36,075 nucleotides of DNA from NCBI GenBank assembly GCA_017548735.1, contig JAFYZJ010000040.1, positions 1 through 36,075 on the forward strand, read 5' to 3'. Position 1 is the stretch's first letter; each line of letters begins with the position of its first letter. Below the pieces are notes generated by a model. That model ran no database searches. It saw only the letters and a list, made by a program, of their open reading frames with translations, and was not told where the DNA came from. Shown here piece by piece: positions 31,164 to 36,075 of the stretch. The position numbers and the translations under genes are program-made. The DNA comes from Candidatus Saccharimonadota bacterium (GTDB lineage: Bacteria > Patescibacteriota > Saccharimonadia > Saccharimonadales > Saccharimonadaceae).

Positions 31164-31182
31164 TTGCCCGTTTGGACAACTG

Positions 31183-31219
31183 AAAAGACAGGCCTTTGCT
31201 CAAGGTCTGTCTTTATTTT
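31183..31219 (+). terminator. intrinsic terminator ending the gat-galU operon
   Basis: AAAAGACAGGCCTT, short loop, AAGGTCTGTCTTT, then ATTTT. Confidence 0.85.
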
Positions 31220-31246
31220 AGCACAGATACTCTGTTTTGTCAAGGA

Positions 31247-32134
31247 TTAGCGGAATAGACCTTTTTTGGTCTTTTTGAACTCTTCGATGAGATCTTTTTG
31301 CTTCTTGTTGAGATTCCTTGGAATTTCAACATTAATCGTCACAATATGTGGGCCGCGCTGATCACTGCCGAGTCGTGGCGCGCCGTGGCCGGAAAGCTTA
31401 AAGTTCGTGCCAGGCTGAGTGCCAGCTGGAACCTTCATTGTAATCTTGCCGTCAACCGTCTCAACTTCAATTTCAGTACCAAGAACAGCGTCAACCATCG
31501 GAATAGTAACTTCGGAAAGAATCAACTCGCCTTCACGCGTAAGGGTTTTGTGTGCACGGACACGAACCTCAACATAGAGATCGCCACGCTGGCCATCGGC
31601 GCTCGGTGCCTCCCCGCCCTTACCGCTTAAACGAATGGACTGGCCGTCATAAATGCCGGCTGGGATTTTGAGCTTAGTCTGTTCGCCTTCGACAGAAATC
31701 GTCTTGGTTGTACCAAAAATTGCGTCTTCGAAATCAATCGTAATACTGGTGCGATAATCGCGGCCACGACGCGCTGCGCGGAAACCGCCGCCACCGAAAC
31801 CAAAAATACTGCCAAGAATATCTTCGAAGCCAGAGCCACCAAAGTCAAAATTAAAGCTCTGACCATTGGCACCACGGAAGCCAGCAAATGGATCACCGCC
31901 GCCATCACCGCCAACGCCGGCATGGCCAAATTGGTCATAGCGACTGCGCTTGGTTTTATCACTCAAAACAGAATAGGCTTCGTTTGCCTCTTTAAACTTC
32001 TCTTCTGCTTCTTTGTTACCGGGGTTTTTGTCAGGATGGTACTTGATAGCGAGCTTGCGAAAAGCCTTCTTAATTTCATCATCAGATGCGTCTTTTTTGA
32101 CACCCAAAACTTCATAATAATCGCGTTTGCTCAT
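31247..32134 (-). CDS. DnaJ-family co-chaperone without zinc finger (CbpA-like)
   Basis: 295 residues from [12 protein letters not shown] domain (about 1-67) with the HPD motif YHPDKNPGN, a Gly/Phe-rich linker (about 70-130; [16 protein letters not shown]), then two C-terminal substrate-binding domains ([36 protein letters not shown]). The four CxxCxGxG zinc repeats of true DnaJ are absent, which makes it CbpA-type. It stimulates DnaK ATPase. An ATG six codons upstream is unlikely because the -10 hexamer lies between the two. The promoter is embedded in a CIRCE element, so HrcA heat-shock control is expected. Confidence 0.93.
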   Translation of the reverse strand: MSKRDYYEVLGVKKDASDDEIKKAFRKLAIKYHPDKNPGNKEAEEKFKEANEAYSVLSDKTKRSRYDQFGHAGVGGDGGGDPFAGFRGANGQSFNFDFGGSGFEDILGSIFGFGGGGFRAARRGRDYRTSITIDFEDAIFGTTKTISVEGEQTKLKIPAGIYDGQSIRLSGKGGEAPSADGQRGDLYVEVRVRAHKTLTREGELILSEVTIPMVDAVLGTEIEVETVDGKITMKVPAGTQPGTNFKLSGHGAPRLGSDQRGPHIVTINVEIPRNLNKKQKDLIEEFKKTKKGLFR

Positions 32135-32142
32135 ACCTAAAA

Positions 32143-32171
32143 AGTATAGCATTTAGCACTCTACTATGCAA
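32143..32171 (-). promoter_or_regulatory. promoter of the dnaJ-like gene
   Basis: Minus strand TTGCAT (32166-32171), 17-base spacer, TATACT (32143-32148) extended by TGC, eight bases before the ATG. Confidence 0.75.
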
Positions 32172-32180
32172 GAGTGCTAA
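32153..32180. promoter_or_regulatory. CIRCE element (HrcA operator), 10-base spacer
   Basis: TTAGCACTC (32153-32161) and GAGTGCTAA (32172-32180) are perfect 9-bp CIRCE arms. The spacer is 10 bases rather than the usual 9 and contains the -35 hexamer of the dnaJ-like promoter. Its distal arm overlaps the stop codon of the EamA gene. Confidence 0.9.
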
Positions 32181-33124
32181 TTCATAATCAGAATGCCAGA
32201 AATAATGAGGACGCTCGCGATAATATAGCGAGCAATCACCTTCTTTGTGATGCGCTTGCTGTGAACGAATTTCGGGAACACCTTGCCAATAAACACCGTA
32301 AAGAAGAAAGAAACAAAGAGATTTGAGACCTTACCAACCGCCGTCATCATAGCAACAATCGGAACGATGAGGAGACCATACTTATATAGGAGTTCGGCGA
32401 GGATATGCAATAAGCTATCACAGGCTACCGCGAGAATATTGCGATTACGATTCTTGCTTTTCACAAATACCGTCTTGAGAGCTTTGCGCCAGTGCGGCAT
32501 ACAAATGAAAATGACCACCGCACAAAGAGCGGAACCGAGCTCAAAGAAGAAGAAACTCTTCGCGAATAAGTTAAGATCGGCGGTGTATTCGCGAGCAAAG
32601 AATGCATACACGACATCCGACAAAACTGAGAAAAAGGCGCCGGTGAGTGTAATAACAATTACCTTGATATTTGGGTTACTCTGCTCGCTTTTCTTCATGC
32701 CGCCAAATACCACTACGGCGATTGCGGCCATGATTAAGAGGAAGCCGAGCCCCTGCGTAACGGAGATTGTTTCACCTAGAATCGACACGCCGAGAGCGAG
32801 CGAAATAAGCGGACTGAGCTGGTTAAATATTAATACATCAGCGGCATCTCCAGCCTGGAATGCTTTATAGAAGAAGACCGCGGCTATTACGTTAATTGCA
32901 CCCGCCAATACAAATCCAAGCGCGGAGCCGAGTGGCAAAACGAGGACGAGGCGCCCAAAGATAGCGAAGACCAAAAGCATGGACACCAAAAAACGCGGAA
33001 TATACGCGATAATTAAAGCGCCGGCGCGGTTTTTTGGGAAAGCCGTATCAGTCAAATAGTTCTGGATGTAGCTTCCGCTGGTGTAAAAAATTTGCGCCAC
33101 AATCGGAAAGAATGCCCACAGCAT
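32177..33124 (-). CDS. EamA/DMT-superfamily transporter
   Basis: 315 residues with about ten hydrophobic segments in two halves. The first half carries FNQLSPLISLALGVSILGE (typical EamA: P-x-xxxLxxxLxLGE); the second begins near VIVITLTGAFFSVLSDVVYA. EamA proteins export or import small metabolites; the substrate cannot be told. The loop around residues 145-155 is basic and polar. Leaderless start: TGATATAAT ends six bases before the ATG. Its stop lies inside the CIRCE element of the downstream dnaJ-like gene. Confidence 0.8.
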   Translation of the reverse strand: MLWAFFPIVAQIFYTSGSYIQNYLTDTAFPKNRAGALIIAYIPRFLVSMLLVFAIFGRLVLVLPLGSALGFVLAGAINVIAAVFFYKAFQAGDAADVLIFNQLSPLISLALGVSILGETISVTQGLGFLLIMAAIAVVVFGGMKKSEQSNPNIKVIVITLTGAFFSVLSDVVYAFFAREYTADLNLFAKSFFFFELGSALCAVVIFICMPHWRKALKTVFVKSKNRNRNILAVACDSLLHILAELLYKYGLLIVPIVAMMTAVGKVSNLFVSFFFTVFIGKVFPKFVHSKRITKKVIARYIIASVLIISGILIMN

Positions 33125-33130
33125 AAGCTA

Positions 33131-33136
33131 ATTATA
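33131..33136 (-). promoter_or_regulatory. -10 element of the EamA gene (leaderless)
   Basis: Minus strand TGATATAAT, six bases before the ATG at 33124, placed between the stop of the CBS gene and this start. Confidence 0.7.
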
Positions 33137-33141
33137 TCAGA

Positions 33142-33870
33142 TTAATTGCGCTCGCGGCGAGCCACCGCAAAAGAAGAAGCGTCGTTATCGAAATCGTCTT
33201 TGATTTCGCGATTGAATAAAACCGCAATAAGCGTACTTAGCTCGGCGTATCCGAGTAGTTTTTCGTTGTTATCGATAATCAGGACGTAGTCGGTGTGACT
33301 GCGTAGAAAAACGGCAAGAAGCTCCTCGAGCGTATAGTCAATGCGAGCGAATGCAACGTTGTGCTCCATTAACTTTGCGACGGGTTCATTCTTACCAATA
33401 TGCAAGAGATCGAGTTTGTCGGTGCGAATTAAGCCACAGACTTTGTCGGCACCATTAAGCACCGGGAAAACCGTATCGCCAGTCTTGTAGAGTTTATCGA
33501 GCGCGACAGGCGTGAGCGAGTCTTTTTCTTTAACAAACGTAATATCATCGCGCGGCATCATGACAACTGCGGCAGTACGCCCCTTAAAGGACATTGCGCC
33601 GGAAATGAGGTTACGGTCTTTGATGCTAAGCGCTTCGCGCGGCGTTCGACGAATAATTTCAACAAGGTCCTTTTCGGATTGCGGGGTGTAGTTTTTGTGC
33701 TCTTCCTTAATAGCGTCTTTAAGACGCTTCTCATAGTCGTGTTCGAGTTTTTCTTGCGCCTTCTCACGCGCTTCTTTTCCCTTAGCTATAGGCACTTTGC
33801 GGAAATGGTCAACACGCGGGTCGAAGAACGCGACGATTTTGGCCATCACTTTTACAAAAAATGCCTTCAT
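33142..33870 (-). CDS. CBS-domain-pair protein related to the CorC/CNNM cytoplasmic part
   Basis: 242 residues. The N-terminus (about 1-30) is amphipathic, followed by a charged helix (GKEAREKAQEKLEHDYEKRL). Residues ~95-225 resemble a CBS pair as in HlyC/CorC proteins: GRTAAVVMMPRDDITFV (family VMTPRxDIxxL), VFPVLNGADKVCGLIRTDKL and LRSHTDYVLIIDNNEKLLGYAELSTLI. The DUF21 membrane domain of CNNM/CorC transporters is missing. CBS pairs bind adenosyl nucleotides. Function unknown, possibly regulatory. Leaderless start with TATAAT six bases upstream; divergent from the DsbA-like gene. Confidence 0.75.
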   Translation of the reverse strand: MKAFFVKVMAKIVAFFDPRVDHFRKVPIAKGKEAREKAQEKLEHDYEKRLKDAIKEEHKNYTPQSEKDLVEIIRRTPREALSIKDRNLISGAMSFKGRTAAVVMMPRDDITFVKEKDSLTPVALDKLYKTGDTVFPVLNGADKVCGLIRTDKLDLLHIGKNEPVAKLMEHNVAFARIDYTLEELLAVFLRSHTDYVLIIDNNEKLLGYAELSTLIAVLFNREIKDDFDNDASSFAVARRERN

Positions 33871-33876
33871 GTTTTC

Positions 33877-33882
33877 ATTATA
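33877..33882 (-). promoter_or_regulatory. -10 element of the CBS gene (leaderless)
   Basis: Minus strand TGTTATAAT, six bases before the ATG at 33870. Confidence 0.7.
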
Positions 33883-33905
33883 ACATCTGGCTTTTAGAGA
33901 TGTGC

Positions 33906-33911
33906 TAAACT
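33906..33911 (+). promoter_or_regulatory. -10 element of the DsbA-like gene (leaderless)
   Basis: TGCTAAACT ends six bases before the ATG at 33918. Confidence 0.65.
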
Positions 33912-33917
33912 AGATTT

Positions 33918-34625
33918 ATGAACAAATTTACAGTAGGAGCGATTATTGCAATCTTGATTGCCTTCGGCGGTCTTTTCTTCTTTGCATCGCTCAATTCAGA
34001 CAACAAAATTGATTACAGCAAATACGATTCCCACAAGATTATTGAGGCGAGCGAAGACAACGGCAACATCGCCGATCACGTGCGCGGCAAAGCCGATTCC
34101 AAAATCGTAGTCGTCGAATACGCCGACTTGCAGTGTCCTGGCTGCGCGAGCATGATGCCAAAAATGAGCAGCCTATACGAAAAATACGGCGATCGCGTCG
34201 CATTCGTCTTCCGCAACTACAACCTAAGCTACCATCAAAACGCCCGCGCCGCCTCGGCTGCAGTCGAAGCCGCCAGCTTGCAGGGCTTTTTCTGGGAAAT
34301 GCTCGAGACGGCCTACGCCAACCAGAGCGACTGGGAGTATATTACTGATACCGCCAAGCGCACCGACGCTTTCGTCAGCCTCTTTGAGCAAGCTAGCGAC
34401 GGCAAGGGCGACGCCGAAAAGTTTAGAGGCGATTTGACTAACCCGTCCGTCCAAAAGAAGATTGACTTTGATATTGGGCTCGGCAAGCGCGTCGACAAGA
34501 TTGATGCTACGCCTTCAGTCTTCGTTAATGGCGAGGCAGTCACGATCGACGACGATGCAAAGAACCAGCTCTCCGATAAGATCGATGCCGCCCTCAGAGA
34601 AATCGAGCCAGAAACAAAAGAATAA
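33918..34625 (+). CDS. membrane-anchored DsbA/BdbD-like thiol oxidoreductase
   Basis: 235 residues. N-terminal membrane anchor (about 5-24) and an extracytoplasmic thioredoxin fold with helical insertion. Active site Cys73-Pro-Gly-Cys76 in YADLQCPGCASMM; cis-proline loop ATPSVFVNG near 190. DsbA-type proteins introduce disulfides into secreted proteins. Likely clients in this window are Cys-pair envelope proteins such as the pilin and the proteins at 15835 and 18154; this is inference. No VKOR or DsbB partner is adjacent. Start by TAAACT six bases upstream. Terminator follows. Confidence 0.9.
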   Translation: MNKFTVGAIIAILIAFGGLFFFASLNSDNKIDYSKYDSHKIIEASEDNGNIADHVRGKADSKIVVVEYADLQCPGCASMMPKMSSLYEKYGDRVAFVFRNYNLSYHQNARAASAAVEAASLQGFFWEMLETAYANQSDWEYITDTAKRTDAFVSLFEQASDGKGDAEKFRGDLTNPSVQKKIDFDIGLGKRVDKIDATPSVFVNGEAVTIDDDAKNQLSDKIDAALREIEPETKE

Positions 34626-34634
34626 TTAGCAATA

Positions 34635-34668
34635 AAAAATATCCGTTCTCTCACAGACGGATATTTTT
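34635..34668 (+). terminator. intrinsic terminator after the DsbA-like gene
   Basis: AAAAATATCCGT (34635-34646), ten-base loop, ACGGATATTTTT (34657-34668). The flanking A run could also terminate the minus-strand transcript of the tiny ORFs. Confidence 0.8.
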
Positions 34669-34672
34669 GCAC

Positions 34673-34744
34673 TTACATCTCGATATACTCGTTCCAATGA
34701 AGTGCGTCCACTTGGAGCGTCCCCTTGCGGTTACGCTTTTTCAT
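34673..34744 (-). CDS. candidate tiny protein (23 aa)
   Basis: 23 codons from ATG to TAA with AGGAG five bases upstream. The N-terminus is basic (MKKRNRKGTL) and the C-terminus is polar with aromatic residues (HWNEYIEM). It lies 16 bases after another tiny ORF on the same strand, and the terminator hairpin at 34635-34668 follows it. Unknown family; it could also be chance. Confidence 0.4.
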   Translation of the reverse strand: MKKRNRKGTLQVDALHWNEYIEM

Positions 34745-34760
34745 GGTTTCTCCTGCTTAG

Positions 34761-34859
34761 TTATATTGCCCTGCTTCTTCTATTAGTTTTTTGCGCTTGC
34801 GCGCGAATCCCCATAAAACTAGCAGAGCCATCGCTCTTTACGACTATATCCCCAAACAT
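34761..34859 (-). CDS. candidate tiny protein (32 aa) or leader ORF
   Basis: 32 codons (MFGDIVVKSDGSASFMG at the start, then a basic tail QKTNRRSRAI). TATAAT on the minus strand (34865-34870) ends five bases before the ATG, close to the leaderless spacing seen elsewhere. No ribosome binding site. It may be a small protein, a leader peptide for the next ORF, or part of a noncoding RNA. Confidence 0.4.
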   Translation of the reverse strand: MFGDIVVKSDGSASFMGIRAQAQKTNRRSRAI

Positions 34860-34864
34860 GCTGG

Positions 34865-34870
34865 ATTATA
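34865..34870 (-). promoter_or_regulatory. -10 element for the tiny-ORF transcript
   Basis: Minus strand TATAAT, five bases before the 32-codon ORF. No clear -35. Confidence 0.45.
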
Positions 34871-34942
34871 CACACGTTCCCAGAGCAACGTATCTATTGT
34901 AGCAAAGCCTTTTTTGGCTTTCAAGCATAAACTTTGTCTGCC

Positions 34943-35323
34943 TTATTTCGTTCTGAGGTAGTTCCGAATAATTGCAATTTTCTCTTTGTCTTTCGGCCTT
35001 TTGTTCTCTAATATCCAGGTTAAAAAATGCTCTAATGACTCAGTCGGATAACCGTCGACAATCTCTACGTCTTCTTGGTCATATTCAAGAACTGCCACCT
35101 CAACGTTATCTGATAATGAATATAAATATGGATACTTTGGTGACTTTTTAAAGGTAAATCGCTCTTCTAACTCTTCGAAATAGTCGGGCCTAATCTCTAT
35201 ATCAATATCATCGGTCGTATTTTTAAGCCCACGAATCAGCATCGAACCACCAGCAATAATACAGTACCGATTCTTGTCTAGCCCTAACGAATCGAGCTTA
35301 GCCAAGAACGTTCGCTTATCCAT
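34943..35323 (-). CDS. nucleotidyltransferase-fold protein
   Basis: 126 residues. YCIIAGGSMLIRGLKNTTDDIDIEI carries the GG(x)10+DxD pattern of minimal nucleotidyltransferases and AbiEii/MNT-like proteins (first acidic pair about residues 39-41), with VEVAVLEYDQEDVEI as a possible third acidic strand and a basic helical C-terminus. Relatives act in toxin-antitoxin or antibiotic adenylation roles, but no partner gene is adjacent, so the role is unknown. It starts two bases after the ruvA stop and is probably co-transcribed with it. Confidence 0.7.
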   Translation of the reverse strand: MDKRTFLAKLDSLGLDKNRYCIIAGGSMLIRGLKNTTDDIDIEIRPDYFEELEERFTFKKSPKYPYLYSLSDNVEVAVLEYDQEDVEIVDGYPTESLEHFLTWILENKRPKDKEKIAIIRNYLRTK

Positions 35324-35325
35324 AT

Positions 35326-35904
35326 TTAGCGATTCCTGAGAGCGGCGCGAATACGGTCTTCGACCGGAAGACTTGCGTCAATTCCCTCGAGAGCCTTGGT
35401 CGCATCAGCGAGATTGAGACCGAGCGCCATGAGCGCATCGAGCGCCTCGTCATTAGCAGCCGGTTGCTTGGTGACTGGGTCAGATTTGCGACCATAATAG
35501 GTCGGGAGACCAACCTTATCACGCAGATCAACAATCACGCGCTCGGCAGACTTTTTACCGACGCCACTGGCTTTTGAAATATAAGCCGAATCTGCATTCG
35601 CAATCGCGTTGCGGACTTCTTCTGCCGGAGCGAGGCTCAGGATTGCCATGCCAGCCTTTGGACCGACGCCTTGGACGGAAATAAGAAGCTCAAAGAGCTT
35701 TTTCGCAGCAAGACTCGTGAAGCCAAAGAGCTCCTCAGACTGCTCGCGCACATGGTGATAAGTGTAGAGTTTTACCTCGTCATTAAGATTGAGGGCTTCA
35801 TAATCGATGCCACTGACAGCCACCTCATAGCCAATGCCATTAACGTCAATAATTACAGAGTTGTCGAATTTTTCGGTCAAAATTCCTTTAATATGCGCTA
35901 TCAT
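35326..35904 (-). CDS. ruvA: Holliday junction branch migration protein RuvA
   Basis: 192 residues, normal length. It forms a tetramer on Holliday junctions and loads RuvB. Domain I OB fold (MIAHIKGILTEKFDNSVIID, GIGYEVAVS), domain II helix-hairpin-helix (LISVQGVGPKAGMAIL, SKASGVGKKSAERVIVDLRDK), flexible linker, and domain III (DALMALGLNLADATKAL) that binds RuvB. The open frame extends upstream, but the conserved start and TATAAT six bases upstream fix the ATG at 35904. ruvB and ruvC are not adjacent. Confidence 0.97.
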   Translation of the reverse strand: MIAHIKGILTEKFDNSVIIDVNGIGYEVAVSGIDYEALNLNDEVKLYTYHHVREQSEELFGFTSLAAKKLFELLISVQGVGPKAGMAILSLAPAEEVRNAIANADSAYISKASGVGKKSAERVIVDLRDKVGLPTYYGRKSDPVTKQPAANDEALDALMALGLNLADATKALEGIDASLPVEDRIRAALRNR

Positions 35905-35910
35905 GCCTAT

Positions 35911-35916
35911 ATTATA
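35911..35916 (-). promoter_or_regulatory. -10 element of ruvA (leaderless)
   Basis: Minus strand TATAAT, six bases before the ATG at 35904. Confidence 0.7.
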
Positions 35917-35938
35917 CCGCAAAACCCCTATAAAACCC

Positions 35939-35967
35939 TTTTCAAACAGTAAAAAATATGATAAAAT
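35939..35967 (+). promoter_or_regulatory. promoter of rplS
   Basis: TTTTCA (35939-35944), 17-base spacer, TAAAAT (35962-35967) extended by TGA. The leader to the ATG at 35999 is about 25 bases and lacks a strong Shine-Dalgarno sequence. Confidence 0.6.
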
Positions 35968-35998
35968 GAGGAAAGTTTTTAATATAAAAGGTAAGAAT

Positions 35999-36075
35999 AT
36001 GTCGTTTGAACTATTGAAAAAAGTGGGTGATGCACAGAAAAAGAAGGCCGTGATTGACGTGCGTTCTGGCGACAC
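35999..36075 (+). CDS. rplS: ribosomal protein L19, N-terminal part (partial)
   Basis: 25 complete codons to the window edge: SFELLKKVGDAQKKK then DVRSGD. The helical N-terminus followed by (V/I)DVRSGDT matches L19, a 50S protein at the subunit interface. The gene runs off the window, so length and downstream genes are unknown. Confidence 0.8.
   Translation, partial: MSFELLKKVGDAQKKKAVIDVRSGD

Noticed and set aside
32135-32152. Longer start (six extra codons) for the dnaJ-like gene
   Set aside because: The -10 hexamer TATACT at 32143-32148 lies inside this stretch, so the transcript starts after it; the conserved J domain begins at the later ATG.
35918-35940. Near-repeat AAAACCCCTA / AAAACCCTT as a possible binding site or repeat element
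   Set aside because: Two short AT-rich copies only, in the ruvA-rplS gap, with no symmetry and no further copies seen.
1-36075. CRISPR array, prophage, IS element or defence island
   Set aside because: No regularly spaced repeats, transposase, integrase, phage structural or Cas motifs were found on either strand; gene content is housekeeping with small envelope proteins.

Overview
The window looks like a chromosomal housekeeping region from an ultra-small Patescibacteria/CPR bacterium, most likely Candidatus Saccharibacteria (TM7). I infer this from gene content and protein style: a GatCAB operon with a small RNxxxH membrane protein inserted in it, an XRE-MurA fusion, a rimB-rimK pair, type IV pilus genes, a class III ribonucleotide reductase as the only RNR seen here, and several short lineage-type proteins. 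TGA is used as a stop (for example at the end of dut), so the UGA=Gly code of Gracilibacteria/Absconditabacteria does not apply. No IS element, prophage, CRISPR array or integration site was seen. No database search was possible, so the taxon call is inference.

Layout. 1-2024: two small unknown genes, a terminator and an HD-domain protein. 2026-6855: a minus-strand operon nrdD-nrdG-FNT (formate/nitrite channel family) facing a plus-strand pair (small membrane protein, dut), separated by two pairs of NrdR-box-like palindromes. 6876-7071: tRNA-Ser(UGA) and a CAU tRNA. 7183-8206: pseudopilin-like protein and a PH-domain membrane protein. 8329-10744: rimB-like protease, rimK, a membrane protein and a SpoU-type methyltransferase. 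10759-12369: PilB/GspE-type ATPase. 12366-15468 (minus): small membrane protein, ksgA, a DUF348/G5/lytic-transglycosylase-like wall protein, and tilS interrupted by an in-frame TAA. 15557-18675: small conserved protein, membrane proteins, murC. 18694-23730 (mostly minus): aspS, smpB, a PRC-barrel protein (plus), recX, recA and a DUF5674-like gene. 23895-31163 (plus): yebC, XRE-murA, then gatC-gatA-HEPN-like gene-gatB-galU and two small membrane/basic proteins. 31247-33870 (minus): dnaJ-like chaperone under a CIRCE element, EamA transporter, CBS-pair protein. 33918-36075: DsbA-like oxidoreductase, tiny ORFs, a nucleotidyltransferase-like gene, ruvA, and the start of rplS.

Regulation. The most striking window-wide pattern is that many genes have a -10 hexamer (TATAAT, TAAAAT, TATACT) ending exactly six bases before the ATG, often as an extended -10 (TGn before the hexamer). 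The transcript would then start at the A of the start codon, giving leaderless mRNA. Genes inside operons instead carry AGGAGG-like ribosome binding sites. Two regulon signatures are readable: NrdR boxes for deoxynucleotide metabolism, and CIRCE (HrcA) for the chaperone gene.

How the genes work together. nrdDG, FNT and dut form a nucleotide-supply cluster. GatCAB with a probably non-discriminating AspRS suggests indirect Asn-tRNA (and perhaps Gln-tRNA) formation. murA, murC and the G5/transglycosylase protein point to a maintained peptidoglycan wall. PilB and the pseudopilin belong to a type IV pilus or related machine, which in this group is associated with surface motility and host contact.
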